Part shown: positions 1 through 7,041 of the stretch, piece after piece | Layout of the letters: the number at the start of each line of letters is the position of its first letter | Numbering within the stretch: position 1 is the first letter of the stretch | NCBI GenBank assembly: GCA_004553545.1 | Contig: SFLD01000026.1 | Coordinates: 1-27,160 of the forward strand | Direction: 5' to 3' | DNA length: 27,160 nucleotides | Source: Clostridiales bacterium | Lineage (GTDB): Bacteria; Bacillota; Clostridia; Oscillospirales; Oscillospiraceae | Position numbers and translations under genes: made by a program | The notes under the pieces: generated by a model | What the model was told of the DNA's origin: nothing | The model's database searches: none | Seen by the model: only the letters and a program-made list of their open reading frames with translations

Positions 1-123
1 TCCCCAAATCCCAATATGTCGGGTTTCTTCCGGCAATTCTAAGTTGGGGATGTAGTAGTCGCCAACCAACGTATAATGCAGGCCATTGTGTTCATCGTAG
101 ATATGATTTTTAAGTTCTTCCAT
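1..123 (-). CDS. TnpV-like transposon-encoded protein, 5' part (runs off the left edge)
   Basis: The minus strand from position 123 reads 41 codons without a stop to the window edge, beginning MEELKNHIYDEHNGLHYTLV and continuing with GDYYIPNLELPEE and an IGIWG motif. This resembles the N-terminus of the TnpV family, small proteins carried by conjugative and mobilisable elements of gut Firmicutes, often near serine recombinases; their biochemical role is not established. A GAGGAG ribosome-binding site lies about 8 bases before the ATG. The DNA here is clearly richer in A and T than everything from about 290 onward, which fits acquired DNA. The C-terminal part lies outside the window, so integrity cannot be judged. 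The family call is from memory of the motif pattern. Confidence 0.72.
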   Translation of the reverse strand, partial: MEELKNHIYDEHNGLHYTLVGDYYIPNLELPEETRHIGIWG

Positions 124-178
124 GTTGTTGATCTCCTCATTCTGGTGTGATAGTTAGCAAGTCTGACTCTCCAGAAAT

Positions 179-198
179 ATTGGTAAATCATTGGTAAA
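179..198. repeat. Two 9-bp direct repeats, 11-bp period
   Basis: ATTGGTAAA occurs at 179-187 and 190-198, one helical turn apart, upstream of the tnpV-like gene. A 12-bp palindrome, CTGCCATGGCAG, follows at 259-270 just before the end of the ADP-ribosylglycohydrolase gene. Repeats on one helical face suit a regulator or recombinase binding site near an element end, but this is inference. Confidence 0.4.
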
Positions 199-286
199 AC
201 TGAGAACGAAACACAGGAAGTGCTTGATTTACAGGCGTTTTTTCATGTCCGGTAAATCCTGCCATGGCAGATGAAAAGTATCTTGG

Positions 287-1504
287 TCATTCTTCCCCGT
301 TCCTTTCCTGCGTTTCCTCCTGTGCGCGGCGGGCCTGAACGTATTTCCTCTCCCAGGCGGGGTCCCGGCAGCTGCTGTACTCCTGCATCCGGCAGCCGCG
401 GCAGAGATCGTCCGCCACTTCCCCGATCACATCCCAGAGCTCCAGGTCCCGCGTCCACTTCCCGTCGATGGCCCGCTCTCCCAGGTACGCCCCCAGGATA
501 TTCCCCGTCACCGCGCCGGTGGAGTCCGAGTCCCCGTCGTGGTTCACCGCGGCGATAATTCCGCCGGAGAAGTCGTTTTCGTACCGCAGGGAGCAGTAAA
601 TGGCGATGCCCAGGGTCTCCTCCGCCACCCAGCCCTCGCCCAGGGCGCGGATGTTCTCCCGGTCCCCGCCGCCCCGGTCCGCCAGCGCCATGGCCCGGTC
701 CATGATCCCCAGGAGCGTCCCCAGGTGCTCGTTTCCCGGATAGAGCGCCGCCATGGCGTCCCTGGCCTCCCGGACGATGGCCCGGAGCCCCTGCTCCGGG
801 GCCGTCAGGCAGCGGCTCAGGATGTGGGTCAGGGCGGCGGCTGGCATCCAGCCCAGGGGATGGCCGTGGGTAACGGCGGCCAGCTCCGCCCCCTCCCGGT
901 CCAGCGCCGCCTGGTCCCCGCGGTAGTTCTCCCTTGTCCGGTATGCCATGGCCAGGGGCGCCACCCGCATGATGCCGCCGCAGCCCTTGCTGGCGTTGAT
1001 GGGCCGCTCCGGCGTCCCGTACCGGCGGCCATCCCCCCGGCTGTACGCCGCGATGGCGGAGAGGCAGGTATTTCCCGGCGCCCGGAGGGCATAGAGCTCC
1101 GGTACGTCCAGAAGCCAGGACCCGCCCGTCTTCCGGGGCCCGTCCCCCGGCTCCCGTCCCTGCTCCCAAGAGAGGTTCTGGGTCCGCAGCCAATCCTGAT
1201 AGGCCAGGGCCGCGTAACCGGCGGTGTCCCCGCGGATGCCCCGCAGGGCCGCCCGGGTCTCCCCCACCAGGATGCCGTTGGCGGTGAAGAGCGTCATCTG
1301 GGTGTTGTCCGAGATCAGGGCCTTCCCGGTAGCGGCATCCCGGACGTAGTCCCGGATGCCCTCCGGCCCGAAGCGCGCTGTGATCTGCCCTGCGCTCCGG
1401 AACTCCACGGGATAGCCCAGGGCATCCCCCGCCGCGCCGCCCAGAAAGCATCCCCAGATGCGGTCCCGAAGGACCTCCTCCCGGGCTCTCAGTTCGTTCT
1501 CCAT
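287..1504 (-). CDS. ADP-ribosylglycohydrolase family protein (DraG/ARH-like)
   Basis: The 405-residue product belongs to the family that removes ADP-ribose from proteins or small molecules using a binuclear metal centre. Visible motifs are GDALGYPVEF (residues 26-35), SDNTQMTLFT (65-74, the family's D-D/N-T metal-binding motif), GCGGIMR (174-180), and NHDGDSDSTGA (321-331), the second metal-binding motif. The C-terminus has extra cysteines (368, 371, 379) after the catalytic fold. The start at 1504 is chosen because GGGAGGAG lies just upstream; earlier in-frame ATGs have no such site and run into the facing promoter. The gene is divergent from a Crp/Fnr-type regulator with a 142-base gap. No ADP-ribosyltransferase partner such as DraT is in the window, so the substrate is unknown. 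The family is secure; the biological target is not. Confidence 0.9.
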   Translation of the reverse strand: MENELRAREEVLRDRIWGCFLGGAAGDALGYPVEFRSAGQITARFGPEGIRDYVRDAATGKALISDNTQMTLFTANGILVGETRAALRGIRGDTAGYAALAYQDWLRTQNLSWEQGREPGDGPRKTGGSWLLDVPELYALRAPGNTCLSAIAAYSRGDGRRYGTPERPINASKGCGGIMRVAPLAMAYRTRENYRGDQAALDREGAELAAVTHGHPLGWMPAAALTHILSRCLTAPEQGLRAIVREARDAMAALYPGNEHLGTLLGIMDRAMALADRGGGDRENIRALGEGWVAEETLGIAIYCSLRYENDFSGGIIAAVNHDGDSDSTGAVTGNILGAYLGERAIDGKWTRDLELWDVIGEVADDLCRGCRMQEYSSCRDPAWERKYVQARRAQEETQERNGEE

Positions 1505-1534
1505 GCCATGCTCCTCCCTCCGTATCTTTCCCCC

Positions 1535-1563
1535 AGGGTACACTATCCGCCCCTCCCTGTCAA
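1535..1563 (-). promoter_or_regulatory. Possible promoter of the ADP-ribosylglycohydrolase gene
   Basis: On the minus strand a perfect TTGACA (1558-1563) is 17 bases from TACCCT (1535-1540). The -10 match is weak (3 of 6), but the position suits a start about 25 bases before the ATG. Confidence 0.35.
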
Positions 1564-1582
1564 AGGGAAATGCCCCAAGGAC

Positions 1583-1611
1583 TTGACTTTCTTTGGAAAA
1601 TGGAGGATAAT
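1583..1611 (+). promoter_or_regulatory. Sigma-A-type promoter of the Crp/Fnr-like gene
   Basis: TTGACT (1583-1588) and GATAAT (1606-1611) are separated by 17 bases, giving a start near 1618 and a short leader before the ATG at 1647. Confidence 0.7.
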
Positions 1612-1646
1612 GGAAGCGGAACATCTTACGATGGGAGGAATGCCTC

Positions 1647-2309
1647 ATGCTGCAGCTGACGGAGACCCCGCTCTTCCGGGGGATGACCGAGGCGGAAATC
1701 CGCGGTCTTCTGGCCTGTCTCTCCGCCGGAGAACGGCGCTACGCCCGGGGCGAGCGCATCCTGACGGCCGGGGACCCCTGCCCCTGGATGGGCCTGGTGC
1801 TCTCTGGCCGGGTCCTGGTGGAACTCAGCGACGCCTGGGGAAACGACAGCGTCCTGGGAGCCGCCGGAGAGGGCGAGGTCTTTGCCGAGGCCTACGCCTG
1901 CGCCCCGGGGGAACCCCTTCTCGTGAATGTCACCGCCAGCGAAGAGAGCACGGTGCTGCTCCTGGACGCCGGACGCCTCCTCTCCCCCTGCGAGAGCGTC
2001 TGCTCCGGCCACGCCCTGCTGCTGCGGCGGCTGCTGGCCCTCTGTGCCCGGAAGAACCTGCAGCTCTCCCAGCGGGCGCTGCACACGGCCCCCAAGACCA
2101 TCCGGGGCCGGCTCATGAGCTACCTCTCGGAGTGTGCCGTCCGCAGCGGCAGCTCCAGCTTCGACATCCCCTATGACCGCCGCCAGCTGGCGGGCTACCT
2201 GGGGGTGGAGCGCAGCGCCCTCTGCGCCGAGCTCTCCCGGATGTGCCGGGACGGGCTCATCCTCTACGGCAAGCGGCGCTTCACCCTGGTCACGGACCTG
2301 GATGACTGA
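1647..2309 (+). CDS. Crp/Fnr family transcriptional regulator
   Basis: The 220-residue protein has the usual two-part layout: an N-terminal cyclic-nucleotide-binding-like beta barrel (about residues 5-125, with ETPLFRGMTEAEI at the start and GERILTAGDP around 35-44), a dimerisation helix, and a winged helix-turn-helix around 176-203 (YDRRQLAGYLGVERSAL then RMCRDGLI). It lacks the four N-terminal cysteines of oxygen-sensing Fnr, and the cAMP-binding residues of E. coli Crp are not evident, so the signal is unknown. GGGAGGA lies just before the ATG. It faces away from the ADP-ribosylglycohydrolase gene, and the shared upstream region makes that gene and itself plausible targets. Family membership is firm; regulon is inference. 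Confidence 0.9.
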   Translation: MLQLTETPLFRGMTEAEIRGLLACLSAGERRYARGERILTAGDPCPWMGLVLSGRVLVELSDAWGNDSVLGAAGEGEVFAEAYACAPGEPLLVNVTASEESTVLLLDAGRLLSPCESVCSGHALLLRRLLALCARKNLQLSQRALHTAPKTIRGRLMSYLSECAVRSGSSSFDIPYDRRQLAGYLGVERSALCAELSRMCRDGLILYGKRRFTLVTDLDD

Positions 2310-2311
2310 AA

Positions 2312-2347
2312 GGACCGGACGGCTCCCGCCGTCCGGTCCCGCGTTTT
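2312..2347 (+). terminator. Intrinsic terminator of the Crp/Fnr-like gene
   Basis: An 11-bp perfect stem, GGACCGGACGG with CCGTCCGGTCC, has a 6-base loop and is followed by CGCGTTTT. It begins directly after the stop codon. Confidence 0.8.
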
Positions 2348-2353
2348 CCGGGC

Positions 2354-2464
2354 TCAGACATCCGTCCGGCTCTCCCGGATGGCATCCTTCACCGCCTTTT
2401 TCACCACGAGGTACAGCACGCCGAAAAGCGCCGCCGCCTCCAAAAGGACCAGGATCGCGTCCAT
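2354..2464 (-). CDS. 36-residue single-helix membrane microprotein (DUF6019-like)
   Basis: On the minus strand AAGGAGGAG is followed 5 bases later by an ATG opening a 36-codon frame. The product starts MDAILVLLEAAALFGVLYLV, one membrane helix (about residues 3-20), followed by a basic, charged tail (KKAVKDAIRESRTDV). The shape and the YLVVKKAVKDAI stretch resemble the DUF6019 group of small Firmicutes membrane proteins; function is unknown. It begins 42 bases after the TetR stop codon on the same strand, so both may share the strong TetR promoter. The excellent ribosome-binding site and the helix-plus-tail layout support a real gene despite its size. Confidence 0.68.
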   Translation of the reverse strand: MDAILVLLEAAALFGVLYLVVKKAVKDAIRESRTDV

Positions 2465-2506
2465 AGGATCTCCTCCTTACATTTAACAACTAACAGCATT
2501 TAACAC

Positions 2507-3106
2507 TCAGCTTTCCGTGCAGCTCCCGCCCTCCCGGAGCCTGCCCGCCCTGGCCAGCAGCAGCAAGGCCCGGAAGCTGGTGGAGAGCATCTCCTGCAGC
2601 CGCTCCTGGGAGAAGCGGGCGCCTCCGGCGCAGAGGGTCCCCAGGCCGAAGGTATAGATCCACATGTGCTCAAAAAGCAGCCGCGCATCCTCATCGCTGA
2701 GGGCGTAGTCCCGGCGGATGGCCGCCACGCAGTGCTCCGCCATGGGCCCCAGCTCCCCGAAGACATCGGCAAAGCTGGCAGCTTCCCGGCTGCCGTTCAC
2801 GAAGAGCAGCTGATAGAGCCTGGGCTCCTCCTGGGCAAAGAGCAGCATCTGCACACCTGCCCGCTTGAACTCCGGCACGTCCGCCGGCGCCCGGTCCGCG
2901 TAGGACGCAAAGCGCGCCATGGCGGCGGCCCGGACCTCCTGCCGCAGCTCATCCATCCCCTGAAAGACAGTGAAGATGGGCCGGGCGGAGCTTCCCAGGC
3001 GCTCCCCCAGGTTCCGGGCGGTCAGCGCCTCCGGTCCCCGGCGGCTCACAAGGTCCAGCGCGGCCTCCACGATCTCCCGGCGCGCGAACTTCGGCTTCGG
3101 CGGCAT
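2507..3106 (-). CDS. TetR/AcrR family transcriptional regulator
   Basis: The 199-residue product has an N-terminal TetR helix-turn-helix (about residues 9-55: REIVEAALDLVSRRGPEALT, then a variant recognition region GSSARPIFTVFQGMDELRQE) and a helical C-terminal domain of the WHG type, suggested by LLFAQEEPRLYQLLFVNG. The start at 3106 follows AGGAGGG at 6 bases' distance and begins MPPKPKFARREI, typical for this subgroup. It is preceded by a consensus promoter and a 26-bp palindrome, which suggests autorepression. Immediate neighbours are the 36-residue membrane protein downstream and the divergent two-component system upstream; either could be controlled. The ligand cannot be read from the sequence. 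Confidence 0.9.
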   Translation of the reverse strand: MPPKPKFARREIVEAALDLVSRRGPEALTARNLGERLGSSARPIFTVFQGMDELRQEVRAAAMARFASYADRAPADVPEFKRAGVQMLLFAQEEPRLYQLLFVNGSREAASFADVFGELGPMAEHCVAAIRRDYALSDEDARLLFEHMWIYTFGLGTLCAGGARFSQERLQEMLSTSFRALLLLARAGRLREGGSCTES

Positions 3107-3132
3107 GGCGATCCCTCCTGACAGGCGTTTTT

Positions 3133-3158
3133 TGTTTAAAATCGTCAGATTCAAAACA
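3133..3158. promoter_or_regulatory. Candidate TetR operator (26-bp palindrome)
   Basis: On the minus strand the arms TGTTTTGAATC and GATTTTAAACA flank a 4-base centre; 9 of 11 positions pair. The site lies just downstream of the predicted transcription start of the tetR gene, where a bound repressor would block elongation or initiation. Confidence 0.6.
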
Positions 3159-3166
3159 TCAGTTTT

Positions 3167-3195
3167 ATTATAATCCCATTTCCCCTCCCTGTCAA
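3167..3195 (-). promoter_or_regulatory. Perfect-consensus sigma-A promoter of the TetR gene
   Basis: TTGACA (3190-3195) and TATAAT (3167-3172) on the minus strand are exactly 17 bases apart. Full consensus suits a gene that is silenced by its own repressor. Confidence 0.88.
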
Positions 3196-3241
3196 GGCAA
3201 GATCCGCCCCCTCGCGGCGGCCCCCTCCGCGTTTCTCCCCA

Positions 3242-3270
3242 TTGCGAACGCCGCTCCGGGATGCTACACT
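3242..3270 (+). promoter_or_regulatory. Promoter of the two-component system
   Basis: TTGCGA (3242-3247), 17 bases, TACACT (3265-3270). The predicted start near 3277 leaves a leader of about 100 bases before the kinase gene. It is back-to-back with the tetR promoter. Confidence 0.6.
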
Positions 3271-3312
3271 GAAAGCGCCGCAGAATCGAAAGAATGAACA
3301 CATTCCCCCCGG

Positions 3313-3339
3313 TTCCGCCCCTATCCTTCCGGGGCGGAA
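3313..3339 (+). other. Leader hairpin before the histidine kinase gene
   Basis: TTCCGCCCC and GGGGCGGAA form a 9-bp perfect stem with a 9-base loop in the predicted untranslated leader. There is no T-run, so it is not an ordinary terminator; it may stabilise the RNA. Confidence 0.45.
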
Positions 3340-3375
3340 AGGCGTATCCTAAGGGGGAAAGAACGAGGTGAGCCT

Positions 3376-4677
3376 ATGCTGCGCATGGAGATCGCGCTTT
3401 TCCTGGTGATGGCCTTCGTGGCCGCCATCTACTACTCCGCCGGATGGCGGCATACCCCCCTGCACCGGACCTTTGCGGTGCTGCCGGGAACGGTGCTGGT
3501 GCACCTTCTCTTCGACGCCGCCACCCTCTACACCGTGAACCATCCGGATGCCGTCCCCCGCTTCTGGAACGACACCCTGCACCGCCTCTTCATCGGCACC
3601 ATGGTGCTGGTGGTCTACCTCTTCTACCAGTACATCGCCATCCTGGTGTCGGAGGCCAGCGGCCAGCCCCGGCGGCTGGACCGGGCCGCCCGGGCCTTCC
3701 TGGTCCTGGCGGAGCTGGGGGCGCTGCTCCTCCCCGTCCACTACGCCGTGACGCCCCAGGGCAACTACTCCGACGGCATCCACGCCAACGTCTGCTATGT
3801 GAGCGTGGGCTTCTACCTTCTCCTCTGCGTCCTGCTCCTCTGGAAGTACTGGCGCCAGCTGGACCGCCGGCAGCGCAGCGCCATCGGCGCGGCGATGCTC
3901 ATCGAGCTCAGCGTCTGCGCGCTGCAGGGCTTCCACCCCACATGGCTCATCAGCGGCATGGGCATCTCCCTCATGACCCTCTCCTTCTACCTGACGCTGG
4001 AGAACCCGGAGATCCTCCGCTCGGAGCTGGTGGAGCAGAAAATGTCCATGCTCTACCTCAAGAGCCAGGTGAACCCCCACTTCCTCTACAACACCCTAGA
4101 CACCATCCGCATCCAGGCCCAGCTCAACGGGGACAAGCAGGTGGCGGACCTTCTGATGCGCCTGGTGGACTTCTTCCGCCTCAGCGTGAAGGTGGACCGC
4201 CCCATGGTGACCCTGGACGACGAGCTGGAGCTGCTGGAGGCCTACATGGACCTCATGTGCTGCCGCTATCCGGAGCTTCACTGCGCGTATGACATCGACC
4301 CGGACCTGGGCGGGGCCCAGGTGCCGAACTTCATCCTGCAGCCCATCGTGGAGAACAGTCTCCTCCACGGCCTGCGGAACAAGGGCTACCGGGGGGAGGT
4401 CACCATCTCCGCCCAAAAGGTCCCCCAGGGCATGGAGATCGCCGTCCGGGACAGCGGCAGCGGCTTCGCCCCCGGGAAGAAGGCCGCCATCGACGAGATG
4501 CTCCGCAGCCATGCCCGGCAGGCCCCCAAGCTCACCGGCAGCAGCATCGGCATCCTGAATGTCCAGAAGCGGGTCAAGCTGCTCTGCGGCCGGGACTACG
4601 GCCTGTCCTACACCGAAAACGAGACCGGCGGCGTCACGGCCCACATCCTGCTGCCGCTGGGGAAGGAGAACACATGA
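3376..4677 (+). CDS. Membrane sensor histidine kinase, LytS/YesM (HPK7-8) type
   Basis: The 433-residue protein has six or seven hydrophobic segments in residues 4-208 and no large extracellular loop, so it probably senses something within or close to the membrane. The cytoplasmic kinase half carries the His_kinase box QVNPHFLYNTLDTIR with His235 as phosphoacceptor, the N box QPIVENSLLHGL (Asn327) and the G1 box DSGSGF (359-364), followed by SSIGILNVQKR. This is the LytS/YesM architecture, which autophosphorylates and passes phosphate to an AraC- or LytTR-type regulator. Its stop overlaps the start of the response regulator by four bases (ATGA), so the two are translationally coupled. The signal and regulon are unknown; neighbouring genes give no clear transporter target. 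Confidence 0.92.
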   Translation: MLRMEIALFLVMAFVAAIYYSAGWRHTPLHRTFAVLPGTVLVHLLFDAATLYTVNHPDAVPRFWNDTLHRLFIGTMVLVVYLFYQYIAILVSEASGQPRRLDRAARAFLVLAELGALLLPVHYAVTPQGNYSDGIHANVCYVSVGFYLLLCVLLLWKYWRQLDRRQRSAIGAAMLIELSVCALQGFHPTWLISGMGISLMTLSFYLTLENPEILRSELVEQKMSMLYLKSQVNPHFLYNTLDTIRIQAQLNGDKQVADLLMRLVDFFRLSVKVDRPMVTLDDELELLEAYMDLMCCRYPELHCAYDIDPDLGGAQVPNFILQPIVENSLLHGLRNKGYRGEVTISAQKVPQGMEIAVRDSGSGFAPGKKAAIDEMLRSHARQAPKLTGSSIGILNVQKRVKLLCGRDYGLSYTENETGGVTAHILLPLGKENT

Positions 4678-5417
4678 GAAAGCTCCGCGTCCTGCTGGTG
4701 GACGACGAGATCATCATCCGGGAGGGCTTCAAGCGCCTCTTCGACTGGGACGCCCACGACTGTGAAGTGGCGGGCGAGGCTGCCGACGGCATGGAGGCCC
4801 TCTCCCGCATCGACATGCTGGACCCGGACCTCGTCATCATGGACATCAACATCCCCATCCTGAACGGCCTGAAGGTCATCCAGCTCAGCCGCATCAAGCA
4901 CCCGGACACGGCCTTCATCATCGTCTCCGGCTACGATGACTTCTCCTACTGCCGGGAGGCCCTGCGCCTGCAGATCACGGACTACATCCTGAAGCCCGTG
5001 AACTACGAGGAGTTCGGCGCCTGCATCGACCGGCTGAAGATCTCCCTCTTCCAGCGCAGCCGCAGCCGGGAGAGCGCCTCCGCCGAGGAGGAACGGCCCA
5101 TCGTGGGCATCACCCGCTATCTCCAGGAGCACCTGGCGGAGGACATCAGCCTCAGCATCCTGGCGGAGGAGTTCCACCTCAGTGGGCAGTATATCAGCCA
5201 GCTCTTCAAAAGCGAGATCGGCGTGAACTTCCTCAGCTACCTCACCGGCATCCGGATGGAGAAGGCCAAGCAGCTCCTGCTTGCCACCGCCCTGCCCATT
5301 GCCGAGATCTCGGCCCAGTCCGGCTACGGGGACTACCGGGTCTTCACCAAGGTCTTCAAGAAATCCGAGGGCGTCACCCCCTCCCAATACCGCCGGGACT
5401 TCCTGGAAAACGCCTGA
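4674..5417 (+). CDS. Response regulator, receiver plus AraC-type DNA-binding domain
   Basis: The 247-residue protein has a receiver domain (residues 1-120) with acidic pocket DDE at 10-12, phosphoacceptor Asp57 in VIMDINIP, and Lys107 in ILKPVN. A short linker leads to an AraC-type double helix-turn-helix (about 144-245) with SILAEEFHLSGQYISQLFKS and the second motif ISAQSGYGDYRVFTKVFKK. It is the YesN-type partner of the upstream kinase; the genes overlap by four bases. YesN-type regulators often control carbohydrate uptake or virulence-like surface functions, but no such gene is adjacent here, so the target must be elsewhere or at its own promoter. Confidence 0.93.
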   Translation: MRKLRVLLVDDEIIIREGFKRLFDWDAHDCEVAGEAADGMEALSRIDMLDPDLVIMDINIPILNGLKVIQLSRIKHPDTAFIIVSGYDDFSYCREALRLQITDYILKPVNYEEFGACIDRLKISLFQRSRSRESASAEEERPIVGITRYLQEHLAEDISLSILAEEFHLSGQYISQLFKSEIGVNFLSYLTGIRMEKAKQLLLATALPIAEISAQSGYGDYRVFTKVFKKSEGVTPSQYRRDFLENA

Positions 5418-5425
5418 CACGCGCC

Positions 5426-5461
5426 AAAGAGCCCCCATGGCATCCGCCGTGGGGGCTCTTT
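5426..5461. terminator. Bidirectional terminator between convergent genes
   Basis: AAAGAGCCCCCA and TGGGGGCTCTTT form a 12-bp perfect stem around a 12-base loop, with T-rich ends on both strands. It serves the response regulator from the left and the alpha/beta hydrolase from the right. Confidence 0.85.
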
Positions 5462-5462
5462 C

Positions 5463-6254
5463 TCATTCCTCCCCAAGACCCTCCGGGGTCCCAAGGATGC
5501 TCTTCACCAGCCGCACCCAGCCCTCCGGCCGGCAGGCCAGCAGCTCCTCATGCTGCAGGTCCTGGGGATAGATCACCGGGTCCCGGAAGTGCTTTCGGTA
5601 GCGGGCCAGATACTTCTTCCCCATCCTCTCGGCGTAGAAGACATGGATGGTGGTGCCGGGGACGGAGATGCCCTCCGGCAGGGGCGTCACCAGGTCGGAG
5701 TAGAACTGGTTCTCACAGCTCCGCCGGGTCACATAGGGCCTTGCCCCGCCGAACATCCCCAGAAAGGCGTCCAGATACTCCGGCATGGCCTGGCGGAACT
5801 TCTCCATCTGTTTCTGGAGGAAGCGGGCGGAGAACCGCCCGTCCCGCACCAGAGGATAGAAGAGGGGCATCATCAGCTTCGTCTCCAGCTTGGCAAGGAG
5901 CGGCGGCGCCTGGTCCAGGTCGGAGCTCCCCAGGATACCGTGGTCCATGCGGATCCTCCCCCGCGCCGCCAGCAGCCCCACGAAGGACCCGCCCAGGGAG
6001 CAGCCGTAGGCCCCCCGGATGTGTCCGCCGCAGCGGGCCAGGAGGTAGTCCTCGATCTTCTCCGTCTCCTCCCGCATGGTGGGGAACTCTGTCGCCTCCG
6101 TCTCGTCAAAGCCGTCGTAGCTCACGGCCAGGACCCGGTAGTCCTGTGCCAGGGCCGGGATCACATGGCCGAAATTCCCCTTCCAGTGGCAGCAGGTCCC
6201 CGGCAGCAGCAACAGCACCGGACGGTCCTTCTCTCCGAACGCATAGGCCTTCAT
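5463..6254 (-). CDS. Alpha/beta hydrolase family protein
   Basis: The 263-residue protein has the alpha/beta-hydrolase pattern: an early strand and oxyanion region PVLLLLPGTCCHWKGNF (residues 12-28), a nucleophile elbow GCSLGG with Ser86, and a C-terminal HEELL with His235 as the likely catalytic histidine. The acid may be one of the residues before FYAERMGKKY. There is no signal peptide, so it acts in the cytoplasm. GGAGGGG precedes the ATG by 5 bases. The gene starts 12 bases after the stop of the amino-thiazoline hydrolase-like gene, so they form one operon. The substrate is unknown; esterase, thioesterase or amidase activity are all possible. Confidence 0.85.
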   Translation of the reverse strand: MKAYAFGEKDRPVLLLLPGTCCHWKGNFGHVIPALAQDYRVLAVSYDGFDETEATEFPTMREETEKIEDYLLARCGGHIRGAYGCSLGGSFVGLLAARGRIRMDHGILGSSDLDQAPPLLAKLETKLMMPLFYPLVRDGRFSARFLQKQMEKFRQAMPEYLDAFLGMFGGARPYVTRRSCENQFYSDLVTPLPEGISVPGTTIHVFYAERMGKKYLARYRKHFRDPVIYPQDLQHEELLACRPEGWVRLVKSILGTPEGLGEE

Positions 6255-6266
6255 GGGCTCCCCTCC

Positions 6267-6968
6267 TCAGCGGTTGCGGCGGTAGCCGGCCTCGTCCACA
6301 TACTCCGGATGCTGCCGGAGATACGGGTCCCGGTCGCCGCAGATGGTATAGTCACACTTGTCCCCGTTGCCGCAGGTGGTGGTGCGCACCAGCTTCGCCC
6401 GGATGAGTGCCATCCCGGTGTAATCCACATTGCAGAGGGCGGGCAGCACCTCCAGAAGGCCAAACTTCTTGGCAAAGTCCGCCGTGGGGCAGGCGGTGAA
6501 CTCATAGTAGATGGGCTCTCCCGCCGCCTGCGGCCGGACGTGCATCTCATAGTCATGCCAGCGGTCGCACTTTTTCTTGGACGCCGCAAAGGCCCGGTAC
6601 AGGAGCCTGCGCCAGAAGGGCCGGTTCACGTCCACGAAGCGGAGCCGCCGGAAGGCGGGCAGAAAGAGCTCCCCCTCCATGGCCTCGATCTCCGCGAGAC
6701 TGGTCACCTCCCGGCAGACGGCGTAGTAGCACATCAGGGCGGCGCAGTCATAGGTGCCGCCGGGGCCGTTGTGAAAGTTCTTGCTGCCGCCCAGGTCCGT
6801 CCGCCACTGGGACAGGCAGTCCACATACTTCCGCTGCACCGCCTCCCAGACGGCCTCCCGCTCCCCCTCCGGGTAGTGGCAGGCAATGGCCCCCTGGATC
6901 TGTGCCTTGCAGCCCTTGGAATAGACCACGTGGCACGTCCGGTCAATGGGCAGGTCCTTCTCTCTCAT
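6267..6968 (-). CDS. L-2-amino-thiazoline-4-carboxylic acid hydrolase family protein
   Basis: The 233-residue protein matches the family named for the Pseudomonas enzyme that opens the thiazoline ring of ATC on the way to L-cysteine. The recognisable end motif is TTCGNGDKCDYTICGDRDPYL with several cysteines, and upstream sit YYEFTACPTADFAKK and LCNVDYTGMA. Most members in gut Firmicutes are uncharacterised and sit beside TetR regulators, as here. GGAGG lies upstream of the ATG. The gene is followed after 12 bases by an alpha/beta hydrolase, and a TetR gene lies 72 bases upstream on the same strand. Real substrate is uncertain: many members probably do not act on ATC itself. Confidence 0.8.
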   Translation of the reverse strand: MREKDLPIDRTCHVVYSKGCKAQIQGAIACHYPEGEREAVWEAVQRKYVDCLSQWRTDLGGSKNFHNGPGGTYDCAALMCYYAVCREVTSLAEIEAMEGELFLPAFRRLRFVDVNRPFWRRLLYRAFAASKKKCDRWHDYEMHVRPQAAGEPIYYEFTACPTADFAKKFGLLEVLPALCNVDYTGMALIRAKLVRTTTCGNGDKCDYTICGDRDPYLRQHPEYVDEAGYRRNR

Positions 6969-6994
6969 CCTCGTTTCCTCCCGCGTATTTTTTG

Positions 6995-7010
6995 GTTAGT
7001 TTCTGCTAAC
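6995..7010. promoter_or_regulatory. Candidate operator of the hydrolase operon
   Basis: GTTAG and CTAAC are inverted around six bases in the 72-base gap between the TetR gene and the amino-thiazoline hydrolase-like gene. The location suits a TetR site, but the arms are short. Confidence 0.35.
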
Positions 7011-7021
7011 TGTTCCACCGG

Positions 7022-7041
7022 AAAAAAGCCGCCCTGCGGCT
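7022..7041 (-). terminator. Intrinsic terminator of the TetR gene
   Basis: On the minus strand AGCCGC and GCGGCT form a 6-bp stem with a 3-base loop, followed by a run of T. It touches the stop codon, so the hydrolase operon downstream probably has its own promoter or relies on read-through. Confidence 0.65.

Noticed and set aside
243..1451. Long minus-strand frame overlapping the ADP-ribosylglycohydrolase
   Set aside because: Gly/Pro/Arg-rich composition with no family motifs; it is a frame shadow of the real gene, caused by high GC.
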